Made by a program: the position numbers and the translations under genes
Notes under the pieces: model-generated
Seen by the model: the letters and a program-made list of their open reading frames with translations, nothing else
Databases searched by the model: none
What the model was told of the DNA's origin: nothing
Shown: positions 43,662 to 51,992 of the stretch, piece by piece
How the letters are laid out: every line of letters starts with the position of its first letter
Numbering within the stretch: the stretch's first letter is position 1
Assembly: GCF_017309185.1 (NCBI RefSeq)
Contig: NZ_JAEKJZ010000001.1
Span: 2,542,001 to 2,606,000, forward strand
Reading direction: 5' to 3'
Source of the DNA: Roseibium aggregatum
Lineage (GTDB): Bacteria; Pseudomonadota; Alphaproteobacteria; Rhizobiales; Stappiaceae
DNA length: 64,000 nucleotides

Positions 43662-43670
43662 GGTGCAGCC

Positions 43671-44891
43671 TCAGGAAACTGACTTGAGCCGCGGGTGTTC
43701 CGGATCGCGCTCGATCTCTTCCGCGATTTCCTTGGTCCAGGCCGAAACGGCAGGCACCCGGCTGCGGTCGACCCGGTAGGCGAAATTTTTCGCGACATCG
43801 ACGACTTCGCTCAGAAGACCGTCTTCCAACGTGATCGGATTCAGGCCGAGTTCGAGGAACTGCTTGTTTTCCACGACCAGGTCGTTTTCAGGCGCTTCCT
43901 TGCGCGGGTTTGGCAGATAAGCGACCTTCGCGCCCGTGAGCTTCGAGATCAACTCCGCCAGATCGCGCACCCGGTGGGTCTCCGTCATCTGGTTGAAGAC
44001 CTTCACCCGGTCGCCCTTCGCCGGCGGGTTTTGAAGGGCGAGCTCGACGCAGCGCACAGAATCCTGAATGTGGATGAAGGCTCTGGTCTGTCCACCGGTG
44101 CCATGCACCGTCAGCGGATAGCCGATGGCCGCCTGGATCAGGAAGCGGTTCAGAACGGTGCCGTAATCGCCGTCATAGTCAAACCGGTTGATGAGCTGCT
44201 TGTGGCGCAACGTCTGCTCGGTATGCGTACCCCAGACAATGCCCTGATGGAGGTCGGTAATCCTGAGCCCGTCGTTCTTGGCGTAGAACTGGAACAGAAG
44301 CTGATCCAGACACTTCGTCATGTGATAGATCGAGCCCGGATTAGCCGGATAAAGAATTTCCTGTGACGCCTTCTCGCCGCTCAGCGTTTCCACATCGACG
44401 CTGAGATAGCCTTCCGGAATAGCCGCCCCCACGTTGGAATAACCGTAGACGCCCATGGTGCCCAGATGGACGAGATGCGCGTCAAGGTCCAGCTCGACCA
44501 TCGCGTTCAGGAGATTGTGGCTGGCGTTGACGTTGTTGTTGACCGTGTAGTTCTTGTGCTGGTCCGACTTCATCGAATAAGGGGCGGCGCGCTGCTCGGC
44601 GAAGTGGACGATGGCATCGGGTCGGTTGTCAGCAAGCCACGCCTTGAAAACCTCGTAGTCCTTGGCGATGTCGATCAGATGGAAATGGATGGTGTTGCCG
44701 GTTTCCTGCTTCCAGATACGCACGCGTTCCTGAATGGAATCCATCGGCGTAAGCGACTGGACGCCGAGCTCCGCATCGATCCACCGGCGGCTGAGATTGT
44801 CGATCACGTGAATTTCGTGGCCCTGGTCCGACAAATGCAGGGATGTGGGCCAGCCGACAAATCCGTCACCACCGAGTATCGCGATCTTCAC
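43671..44891 (-). CDS. sqdB: UDP-sulfoquinovose synthase SqdB
   Basis: 406 residues. Extended SDR with LGGDGFVGWPTSLHLSDQGHEI at the N-terminus, sulfite-pocket region HFAEQRAAPYSMKSD, catalytic Thr145 (HLGTMGVYGYS) and Y189-H-M-T-K193, matching the T/Y/K triad known from SQD1. It converts UDP-glucose plus sulfite to UDP-sulfoquinovose, the committed step of SQDG synthesis. It is the first gene of the sqdB-sqdD-sqdC unit. Confidence 0.93.
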   Translation of the reverse strand: MKIAILGGDGFVGWPTSLHLSDQGHEIHVIDNLSRRWIDAELGVQSLTPMDSIQERVRIWKQETGNTIHFHLIDIAKDYEVFKAWLADNRPDAIVHFAEQRAAPYSMKSDQHKNYTVNNNVNASHNLLNAMVELDLDAHLVHLGTMGVYGYSNVGAAIPEGYLSVDVETLSGEKASQEILYPANPGSIYHMTKCLDQLLFQFYAKNDGLRITDLHQGIVWGTHTEQTLRHKQLINRFDYDGDYGTVLNRFLIQAAIGYPLTVHGTGGQTRAFIHIQDSVRCVELALQNPPAKGDRVKVFNQMTETHRVRDLAELISKLTGAKVAYLPNPRKEAPENDLVVENKQFLELGLNPITLEDGLLSEVVDVAKNFAYRVDRSRVPAVSAWTKEIAEEIERDPEHPRLKSVS

Positions 44892-45024
44892 AAGCAGTCT
44901 CCCTAAACGAAACGGATCAAGACGTTAATCGGGTACCATGGATGAGCAGATTAATGCGATACCTAAATGACAAACGACTTTGATTTTCGCCGCTGCGACA
45001 AAGCGGAGCCCGCAACGGCTGGTT

Positions 45025-45312
45025 TCAGGCGGTCTCAAGGACCGCAAACGAACCTTTCGCCGGATCGACGGGATCAAGATCCCGGATGGCACTGACACGT
45101 GCGAAAGCCGGACCCTGCCAAAGCTGATCCATCATGTCCACCACCGTATCGGAGGGGCCGCTCAGAACCGCCTCGACCGCGCCGGTTTTCAGGTTCCTCA
45201 CCCAGCCTGACAATCCGCGCGCTTCGGCCGCCGAGGCGCACCAGGCTCGGTAACCGACGCCCTGCACCCTGCCTTCTATCAGAACATGTACGGTCAAGGG
45301 ATCGGTTGTCAT
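45025..45312 (-). CDS. acyP: Acylphosphatase
   Basis: 95 residues, normal length. Active-site Arg22 is in IEGRVQGVGYRAWC and Asn40 in GWVRNLKTGAVEAVLSG, the two catalytic residues of the family. It hydrolyses carboxyl-phosphate bonds such as acetyl phosphate or 1,3-bisphosphoglycerate in the cytosol. It is 70 bp downstream of the HD-Pnk gene on the same strand, so it may share its transcript. Confidence 0.95.
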   Translation of the reverse strand: MTTDPLTVHVLIEGRVQGVGYRAWCASAAEARGLSGWVRNLKTGAVEAVLSGPSDTVVDMMDQLWQGPAFARVSAIRDLDPVDPAKGSFAVLETA

Positions 45313-45382
45313 CTGTCTCTCCCGATTTGCAACTGTCCGCCGAACTTAAATCGAGAACGGCGGACAGGCAAAGTACCCGTGG

Positions 45383-46549
45383 TCAATCGCCGCCGCTCCC
45401 TTCCACAACCCTGTGAACCGCGTGAGCTTCCCAGTCTCCGGGCGGCTCGAACTTGTTCAAAAGGTTCGCCAGGGCCGTTTCAGGCACCGCCTGGTACCGG
45501 TTCCTGTTCTGGGCCAAGAGCCTGTCCGGGTGCGGTTCAAGATAAACAATTTCGATCCGGGCTCCATAGTCGCGCAGCAACCGTATCGGCTTGGCGCGCA
45601 GTTGCTCGGTGACATTCGTCGCGTTCCAGACGAAATCCTGCCTTTCCCTCAGGAACCCACGTGCCATTTCATAGGCAGCCTGGACCACCCGCCCCTGATT
45701 GCCGGTACCCTTTTCATCGAGTTCTTTTCGGATGGCATCGAGACTGACCACGGGAAGATCCGGCCTGTTGTTCCCGATCCAGGTGTCCTTTCCCGAACCC
45801 GGAAGGCCCGACATTATGATGACGTTGCACCTGAAATCCTCGTGGGCCGCGAAATACGGATCCCGGTCCGATCGTTCGAAAAACGCAACGCGGCTCTCGT
45901 CATTTGCGAATGCAAAGCTTTCCGAGAGACACTTATTGTCCTCAAAGAGCTGCCGAGCGAGGGCCACATTGTCCAAGATCGAATTCTTGTCACCGCAAAT
46001 CCGTCCCCGGGCATCCGCCTCCGCATGCAGGCAAAGCAGGTCCGGCCGGCACTTCCAGGATGTCTTGATCGCCAGCCGGTCACACTCCTCGCGCTCGATC
46101 AGCCAGAAAGGCAGCTGATGACCGGAGATCAGCCCGCAGATCTGCTCCCGCCACTCGAAGGGCGCTTCCACCTCCCAGAGGAGTTTTCTGGCGATGGCCG
46201 CTCCAACCCGGGAGTGTCCCCGGGACGTGATCCGGCCATCTTCCTCGTACCGCGTCGTGGCGGGTTTGCCGATGTCATGGAGCACCGCCGTCCAGAACAG
46301 ACAGGACTGGTCCGAACGGGAGAGCGCGCGCCAACCCGGCGAGGCAACCAGTTCCTCCACAACCATGCGCGTATGCGTTCCCGCATCTCCTTCGGCATGA
46401 TGAACGGGATCCTGGAGACAGGTATCGAGCTTAGCAAGCTCCGGCCAAAGGCCCCAGACACCGCCCCAGTCCACGATCCAGCCGGGTGCGGTGGGGACAA
46501 GATCCATGAGCCTCTTGAAGGGAACGCGCCTTGAGCCGTCATACTTCAT
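45383..46549 (-). CDS. HD-Pnk: HD phosphohydrolase fused to polynucleotide kinase
   Basis: 388 residues from the ATG at 46549, which overlaps the RNA ligase gene by 11 bp. The N-terminal HD domain (about 45-200) has H50-H51, FWTAVLH91-D92-IGKPATT and downstream His residues for metal binding. The C-terminal P-loop kinase (about 240-388) has Walker A GLPGSGKD (248-255), SLDAIRKEL and WNATNVTEQLRAKPI. This is the layout of the HD-Pnk enzyme characterised from Runella slithyformis, which removes 2',3'-phosphates and phosphorylates 5'-OH ends. Together with the overlapping ligase it makes a complete heal-and-seal unit. Confidence 0.85.
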   Translation of the reverse strand: MKYDGSRRVPFKRLMDLVPTAPGWIVDWGGVWGLWPELAKLDTCLQDPVHHAEGDAGTHTRMVVEELVASPGWRALSRSDQSCLFWTAVLHDIGKPATTRYEEDGRITSRGHSRVGAAIARKLLWEVEAPFEWREQICGLISGHQLPFWLIEREECDRLAIKTSWKCRPDLLCLHAEADARGRICGDKNSILDNVALARQLFEDNKCLSESFAFANDESRVAFFERSDRDPYFAAHEDFRCNVIIMSGLPGSGKDTWIGNNRPDLPVVSLDAIRKELDEKGTGNQGRVVQAAYEMARGFLRERQDFVWNATNVTEQLRAKPIRLLRDYGARIEIVYLEPHPDRLLAQNRNRYQAVPETALANLLNKFEPPGDWEAHAVHRVVEGSGGD

Positions 46550-47354
46550 CGTAAGCTCCCTCAAGCCCCAGAACCGGCGCAAAGATGTCCACGTCCGGCG
46601 CAAGCTTGTTGGGCAGGACAGGCCGGGAATGCCAGTGCCCCTCCGAAGAGGTTATCGTCTGAAGAAATCCCGATCGGACAAACTTGTAGCGCCCCTGGAC
46701 CGTCGACGCGTCTTCCTGTTTGACATAGAGCCCTTCCGCCAGATCCGTGTCCTCGGTCTGCCGCCTGACCATTTCGAGCCGGTTCCCGGACGCTTCGGCA
46801 GACACGCGCAACGCTTCGCGCCAGTTGGGCGTCTTGTAGAGGGACGGACTAATCAGTCCCTCGACCTGCGCAACCGAGCTCAACTCGCCACGGTGAATGA
46901 CCGGGACCGGCATGACGGGAAGACCTTTTAGTTTTTCCCGGCGATGGTCGGTGCTCAGGAAGAGCCCGCTCTTCCTGTCATAGATGTCGAACTCCAGAAA
47001 GAAGTGCGGCAAGGCGTCGTAATAGACCGTGTGCTTGGCAAAGAGCCACTCGCCATACATGATGTAACGGCTCCCCAGCGCCTGCCATAACCGCGGAGCG
47101 TGAACGGAGCCCCAGGTCTTGAGCAGGTCAAAGTGGCGTTCGCGGTAACCTCCGCCGAGAAAATGACCACGACTTTGCAGGCGCAGTCCGCCACTCCGGT
47201 CGAAGGACACGGCACAGTTGGCCCCATCGAGTTTTTCTTCGACGACCAGCAATTTCCCGGCGAGATCCGCGATCGGTTGGTCGTCCGGCAAGTCTCCCGC
47301 TTGCAGCCGCGACCCCTCCAGGTGCCGCGTGCGCGGGTATTTTGTCAGTTCCAT
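46539..47354 (-). CDS. ATP-dependent RNA ligase
   Basis: 271 residues from the ATG at 47354. Nucleotidyltransferase motifs are in order: motif I with AMP-accepting Lys41 (VEEKLDGANCAV), motif III/IIIa around YIMYGEWLFAKHT and FFLEFDIYD, motif IV EGLYVKQE, motif V GRYKFVR. The short C-terminus and motif spacing suit the PF09414-type RNA ligases rather than NAD DNA ligases. It seals 3'-OH/5'-PO4 RNA ends made ready by the kinase/phosphatase encoded by the overlapping next gene. The start is supported by the motif I distance; the ribosome site is weak. Confidence 0.87.
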   Translation of the reverse strand: MELTKYPRTRHLEGSRLQAGDLPDDQPIADLAGKLLVVEEKLDGANCAVSFDRSGGLRLQSRGHFLGGGYRERHFDLLKTWGSVHAPRLWQALGSRYIMYGEWLFAKHTVYYDALPHFFLEFDIYDRKSGLFLSTDHRREKLKGLPVMPVPVIHRGELSSVAQVEGLISPSLYKTPNWREALRVSAEASGNRLEMVRRQTEDTDLAEGLYVKQEDASTVQGRYKFVRSGFLQTITSSEGHWHSRPVLPNKLAPDVDIFAPVLGLEGAYDEV

Positions 47355-47784
47355 GGTTTTGCTCTTTGCTGTCCGCCATCCACGCACAAACCTTCGATTG
47401 CCTTCGCCGGCTCCGATCGAGCGCGACAGGCAGTTTAATTCGGAAATGGACATGGGTGCGGAAATTGCACATGCACCGGCTCAACGCGCATTCAATGCCT
47501 ATCGACTGAATGTTCGAAGTTGATCGATGTTGCAGCGACCGCGACAACGGTCGCGATGAAAATGGCGATGTGCGAAAAGGCGTTACATTGAACTGGCCGA
47601 AACGGTTCGGGATTGCGACGCAGGCTATTTACGCTGCGTCGCCATGCGCGTAAAGCAACGAACGTGTTTCAACTGACGTTTGTTGTCACGGCGATGACAT
47701 TTTGCAACAAGGCAAGTCGTTCACTCCGGCAAGGCCGTTGGCTCCCGTAATACAACCTTGCCTATTGAGGTCTGTAGGGAGCGT
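47355..47784. other. Intergenic region upstream of the RNA-repair genes, with three inverted repeats
   Basis: 430 bp without a gene. It contains GCGACCG-N6-CGGTCGC (47535-47554), GCGACGCAG-N10-CTGCGTCGC (47615-47642) and CAACGAACGT-N10-ACGTTTGTTG (47656-47685, one mismatch). Leftward, it should end the GGDEF transcript and start the RNA-repair transcript. No sigma-54 type promoter was seen. Confidence 0.55.
47615..47642. repeat. 9-bp perfect inverted repeat upstream of the RNA-repair genes
   Basis: GCGACGCAG / CTGCGTCGC with a 10-nt AT-containing spacer. It has no T-tract on either strand, so it is either an operator or an RNA hairpin in the leader of the RNA ligase mRNA. Confidence 0.5.
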
Positions 47785-49074
47785 TCAGGCCGTAATGACC
47801 CGGTTACGGCCTTCTTCCTTGGCCCGGTAGAGAGCCTGATCGGCGCGAATGATTGCCTGACTCAGCTTTTCTCCGTCACCGACGTCGGCTACGCCGATAC
47901 TGACCTTCAAGAAGATTTCCAGTCCGTCGAAGTTATAAGGTGAAACATCCACCTTCGCCCGGATGGCATCGGCAATTCGGTAGGCCTTGCGGATATCGCA
48001 GTCGTAGAGCAGGCAGAAGAATTCTTCGCCGCCGGCCCGTGCGAAGACGTGCGGTTCCGGCAGTTCCTTTTCGAGTATCCCGACAAGGTGACACAGCGAA
48101 TTGTCGCCGCACGCATGGCCGAAACGGTCATTGATCTGCTTGAAATGGTCGACATCGACCACGAGAACGGAAAGGTCGATACCTTCCTGCCTGGAGCGGA
48201 TCTCGATTTCGCCCGCCATCTCGAAGAACTTCCGGCGATTATAGGCATTTGTCAGGTCATCGCGCTCGGCGGCCCGCTTGAGCCGCTCCTCAAGCCTCTT
48301 GCGGTCGGTGATATCCAGCATGGCGCCGGCAAGCCCGCTCACTTCGCCTGTAGACTTGTCATGGGTGACCGCCTTGTGAAACGTAACGTTGCGGATGTCG
48401 CCGTTCGCATAGCGGACTTCGGCTTCATAGATCTGCACGCCGCCCCGGCTCATCAGCTCCTCGTCGGCGCTTTCATAGATTTTCGCCAGTTCCGGAGGCG
48501 CCACATCGTAAACGCTCGAACCGTGCACTTCGTCCGACGGCAGACCGATGTACTCTTCGAAAGCCTTGTTGCAGCCACTGTAAATTCCGGCTCTGTTCTT
48601 GAAAAAAATCGGTGACGGCAGATTGTCGATCGCCGCCTGCAGGTTGTTTCGCTCGACCACGGCTTGCCGATGCAACTGGCGAAGGCTGTTTTCCCGATCC
48701 ACCGCCCTCGTCGCGCGTTTCAACGCCAGAGCAACACCGTCCTTGTCGCTGGCGACAACCACATCGTCCATCCCCATGTCGAGCAGGTTCAGCGAATGCT
48801 GAACATCCAGACGGTTCTGGACACATGCGATGAAATGGCAATCGTCACCCAGCAAGGACCTCGCCTCTGCCAGCAAGTCTTCGAACTCGGCCAGTTCAGC
48901 TCCTAAGAGGCAGATCTGGAAGGTGCAAATGTCCGAATGCAAAAAGGCGTCGAAAGTCTGCAGGTCGTATCCATCGGGCAGTTCCGGAGATGGATGACCG
49001 GACTTCATATAACAACCGATGCCAACCGGCTCCGTGCAGGTTGCCGTTTTGCGTCCGGCGTCCCCAACGTTCAT
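47785..49074 (-). CDS. PAS-GGDEF diguanylate cyclase
   Basis: About 429 residues from the ATG at 49074; an ATG at 49095 is also possible. An N-terminal region (1-140) is receiver-like (LLGDDCHFIACVQNRLDVQHSLNLLDMGMDDVVVASDKDG). A PAS domain (about 155-275; AIDNLPSPIFFKNRAGIYSGCNKAFEEYIG...AGAMLDITDRKRLEERL) and a GGDEF domain (about 275-429) with active-site GGEEF in ARAGGEEFFCLL follow. It makes cyclic-di-GMP. The N-terminal part resembles a degenerate receiver, which is inferred. No phosphodiesterase is adjacent. Confidence 0.88.
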   Translation of the reverse strand: MNVGDAGRKTATCTEPVGIGCYMKSGHPSPELPDGYDLQTFDAFLHSDICTFQICLLGAELAEFEDLLAEARSLLGDDCHFIACVQNRLDVQHSLNLLDMGMDDVVVASDKDGVALALKRATRAVDRENSLRQLHRQAVVERNNLQAAIDNLPSPIFFKNRAGIYSGCNKAFEEYIGLPSDEVHGSSVYDVAPPELAKIYESADEELMSRGGVQIYEAEVRYANGDIRNVTFHKAVTHDKSTGEVSGLAGAMLDITDRKRLEERLKRAAERDDLTNAYNRRKFFEMAGEIEIRSRQEGIDLSVLVVDVDHFKQINDRFGHACGDNSLCHLVGILEKELPEPHVFARAGGEEFFCLLYDCDIRKAYRIADAIRAKVDVSPYNFDGLEIFLKVSIGVADVGDGEKLSQAIIRADQALYRAKEEGRNRVITA

Positions 49075-49439
49075 CGCAATCGCCCATATTACCATAATCA
49101 AGCGGTGAGTTTGCGCGATACCGTTAAATCTACGGTTAATAGCAGGCTTTTTGTTTTTTCCCGCCAGGAGCTTCGAATGTAAGCCCGCCCCATTGAAATC
49201 GCACTGGAATCCATGCTCTCCCGTTGAAACCGAAGGTCCGGACCTCTGAAGCCTCGTCCGTTTCCGCGATGCACAAGCGCACATCGTCGCGAGGCTCGGC
49301 GCGAGTATCTGGCAGGGAAACTCCAGGCGGACGACCTCCGGATCACAACGGCCTTCTCAAGGACTGTGTTGTGTTTGCGCCTGGGTTCGGACTAATTGCA
49401 CTGATCCAACAAGTACTCAGGCAGAACAGAAGGTGACCC
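49075..49439. other. Divergent intergenic region, GGDEF gene / LplA-like gene
   Basis: 365 bp, no supported gene. A perfect 12-bp palindrome, AGGTCCGGACCT, lies at 49234-49245 and could be an operator. Two promoters are expected here. Confidence 0.45.
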
Positions 49440-50096
49440 TTGATTGATTTCCTGGATGCATCGGAGGCACTTGCCAAAGAGCTGGATCTTCTCGACGATG
49501 TCAGCCGGAATCCCGACCGGCGGCATCTCTGGTTCTGGGAGAGCCCCAAATGCCTTGTCGCCCCGAAGAGTTTGAGCAACAAGGCCAACTTTGAACAGGC
49601 GTCGAGCGTGCTCGAAGCGGAAGGTTGGCCGGTTAATCTGCGCAGTACCGGTGGGGATGTTACACCGCAGGGCGCGGGCATCGTGAACGTTTCTCATGTC
49701 TACGCGACAGAGCCTGGAAAACCGGTCGATCTGAAGCGAGAGTACGACCGGCTGTGCACACCGCTCGAACAGGCGCTCGGCCCCGGTGCAGGCAGGGGCT
49801 GGCAACCCGGCGCTTTTTGCGACGGTGAGTTCAATGTTCAGCTGAACAACAGAAAATTCGCCGGAACGGCCATGCGCGTTCGCCGCGGAAAGGCGGACAG
49901 AAATAGAAGCGCCATTCTTGCGCACGCAATCATGCTGATCGATCCTGTCTCCACCGACGCAATCGATGCCATAAACCGCTTCTTGTCCCTTTTGGGCGAA
50001 GACCGCCGGATAGACGTCCAGGCTCACGCCTGCCTTCCGCGCAACATCTCCAGGCAAGCCTTCGTCGCAACGCTCACTGAAACCTTCTCGAAGTGA
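49440..50096 (+). CDS. Lipoate-protein ligase A-like protein
   Basis: 218 residues from a TTG at 49440 with AAGGTG upstream. The biotin/lipoate ligase fold is visible: LWFWESPKCLVAPKSL (30-45), VNLRSTGGDVTPQGAGIVNVSHVY (matching RRTGGGxVxHxxGxLNxS) and GEFNVQLNNRKFAGTAMRVRRGK (matching the xDIxxxGxKIxGxAxR motif with the active Lys). The third Gly of the GGG motif is Asp. It probably attaches lipoate or octanoate, or a related acid, but may have another substrate. It is separated by 493 bp from the hydroxy-acid dehydrogenase gene on the same strand. Confidence 0.72.
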   Translation: MIDFLDASEALAKELDLLDDVSRNPDRRHLWFWESPKCLVAPKSLSNKANFEQASSVLEAEGWPVNLRSTGGDVTPQGAGIVNVSHVYATEPGKPVDLKREYDRLCTPLEQALGPGAGRGWQPGAFCDGEFNVQLNNRKFAGTAMRVRRGKADRNRSAILAHAIMLIDPVSTDAIDAINRFLSLLGEDRRIDVQAHACLPRNISRQAFVATLTETFSK

Positions 50097-50589
50097 GCGG
50101 AGCTCCTCCCGGATAGACTGCGTGAGAAATCGCACATGAGGCCGGCAAGTTTCGTGACCAAGGTGACCGCGCAGACACTCTCCGGGACCCTGTTTTTGGC
50201 TTCCCGTTTCTCGTCATTGGACCTGCCTCGGCTAACACCGAGAGACAGGCCTTGCTCGGCAGTCATGCAAGACAGTGGCTGCTGCGCCGATGCCCGCAAC
50301 CGGATGACGAATTGCTCTCGAAAACAAACATCCGGGGTCCTGAACAGCGCTTTGCAACCGAGTCCTATTGGAAAAGCACTTTTTCTTCCCTTGAAAGCCA
50401 ACGAAGGGATTGAAACCTTCAAAATCGCGTAAGATACTGATTTTTATTTCTTTTACCCCATTCGACTGCGAGTGGAACCCGTCCACGCGCTTTGAAGGGC
50501 CTCGATCAGGAAAAAAGTGGCCATTGAAAAATTGGTAAGAAAAATACACCAAAGCACATCTTGGTTGGATTTAGTTTGGGAGAGCTGCT
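50097..50589. other. Intergenic region upstream of the FMN dehydrogenase gene
   Basis: 493 bp. Overlapping open frames on both strands lack ribosome sites and family resemblance. The last ~120 bp are AT-rich and likely contain the promoter of the downstream gene; no clear operator was found. Confidence 0.5.
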
Positions 50590-51747
50590 GTGAATCTCGG
50601 TGATTGCAATAATTTCAAGGATTTCCGGAGACTCGCCAGCAAGCGGCTTCCCGGTCCCATTTTCAACTACATCGACGGTGCGGCGGACGATGAGGTCACC
50701 TACCGGCGGAACACCGAGGCTTACGACAGTTGCGACCTCGTGCCGAACGTGCTCGCGGGGGTCGAGACTGTCGACATGAGCGTCGAAGTCATGGGGCAGA
50801 AGCTGGACATGCCGCTATACTGCGCTCCGACCGCGTTGCAGCGGCTCTTCCATCACGATGGCGAACGCGCGGTGGCGCGTGCTGCGAGCAAGTTCGGCAC
50901 CATGTTCGGCGTGTCATCCCTTGCGACCGTGACGGTCGAGGAAATCGCCCAGATCGCAAGTTCCCCGAAGATGTTCCAGTTCTACTTTCACAAGGACCGT
51001 GGCCTGAACGATGCCTTGCTGGAACGGGCGCGGGACGCGAACTTCGAGGTGATGGCGCTGACGGTTGACACGATCACGGGCGGCAACCGGGAACGGGACC
51101 TCAGAACAGGCTTCACCTCGCCGCCCAAGCTTACGCTCGGCTCTCTCCTGAGTTTCGCAATGCATCCGATGTGGGCCTGGAACTTCTACACCAAGCCCAA
51201 ATTCGACATGCCTCACTTGTCCGGCTACGTCAGCGAAGGCACCAATGTTGCCGTTTCCGTCGGAAACTACTTCTCGACGATGCTGGATCAGTCCATGAAC
51301 TGGAAGGATGCGGAAGAGCTCTGCGCCAGGTGGAACGGCCAATTTGCGCTCAAGGGCATCATGAGCGTCGAAGACGCCAAGCGCGCCGTCGACATAGGGT
51401 GCACCGGCATCATGGTTTCCAACCATGGCGGCAGACAACTTGACGGCTCGCGCAGTCCGTTCGATCAGCTTGCCGAAATCGTCGATGCGGTCGGCGACAA
51501 GATCGACGTCATCTGTGAAGGCGGAATTCAGCGGGGCACACACGTGCTCAAGGCGCTCTCGGTCGGTGCGAAAGCCTGTTCAGGAGGCCGGCTTTACCTC
51601 TACGCCCTGGCCGCTGCGGGCCAGGCTGGTGTCGAGCGCGCTCTGGGCAACCTGAGAACCGAAATAGAACGCGACATGAAGCTGATGGGCATCACCAGTC
51701 TCGACCAGCTCAGCCGCGACAATCTTCGCTTCCGCAATCCGGCCTGA
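50590..51747 (+). CDS. lldD: FMN-dependent alpha-hydroxy-acid dehydrogenase (L-lactate dehydrogenase type)
   Basis: 385 residues from the GTG at 50590, with GGGAGAG upstream. TIM-barrel FMN family: GPIFNYIDGAADDEVTYRRN at the N-terminus, PTALQRLFHHDGERAVARAA, the active-site SNHGGRQLDG with His279, and a conserved Lys/Arg in FALKGIMSVEDA and EGGIQRGTHVLKAL. It oxidises a 2-hydroxy acid such as L-lactate and feeds electrons to quinone or cytochrome. The substrate is not certain, so the symbol is provisional. Confidence 0.88.
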   Translation: MNLGDCNNFKDFRRLASKRLPGPIFNYIDGAADDEVTYRRNTEAYDSCDLVPNVLAGVETVDMSVEVMGQKLDMPLYCAPTALQRLFHHDGERAVARAASKFGTMFGVSSLATVTVEEIAQIASSPKMFQFYFHKDRGLNDALLERARDANFEVMALTVDTITGGNRERDLRTGFTSPPKLTLGSLLSFAMHPMWAWNFYTKPKFDMPHLSGYVSEGTNVAVSVGNYFSTMLDQSMNWKDAEELCARWNGQFALKGIMSVEDAKRAVDIGCTGIMVSNHGGRQLDGSRSPFDQLAEIVDAVGDKIDVICEGGIQRGTHVLKALSVGAKACSGGRLYLYALAAAGQAGVERALGNLRTEIERDMKLMGITSLDQLSRDNLRFRNPA

Positions 51748-51862
51748 CCGACAACCGGGACCGGATCGCATTGCCGGCGGCATCGGGTGCGGACAGGGGT
51801 ACGGTCGATCGTGGCGAACAGCTTGCCGCGAAGCGCGCAACGTTGGTCAGCGGCAGGCGTTT

Positions 51863-51895
51863 CAATACCGGTTCGCGCTTGGTGAACCGGTATTG
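51863..51895. repeat. 12-bp perfect inverted repeat downstream of the dehydrogenase gene
   Basis: CAATACCGGTTC-N9-GAACCGGTATTG, perfect 12-bp arms, 115 bp after the dehydrogenase stop and about 98 bp before the convergent HAD gene stop. There is no T-tract. It may be an mRNA-stabilising or rho-associated hairpin, or a protein site. Confidence 0.6.
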
Positions 51896-51992
51896 CAGGA
51901 CCTGAAGAAGTGCGGGTCATCGGACACGACGTGCGTGCGCATCCGAAACGCCTCAAGAGCTCTTGACGATCCGGTGTCTTCCGGTCCCGGTC

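Noticed and set aside
47355-47784. Sigma-54 promoter for the RNA-repair genes (as for E. coli rtcBA)
   Set aside because: No GG-N10-GC element in the right orientation and no RtcR-like activator gene nearby.
50024-50432. Overlapping small open frames of 98 and 132 codons on both strands
   Set aside because: No ribosome sites, no conserved features, overlapping each other; treated as part of the intergenic region.
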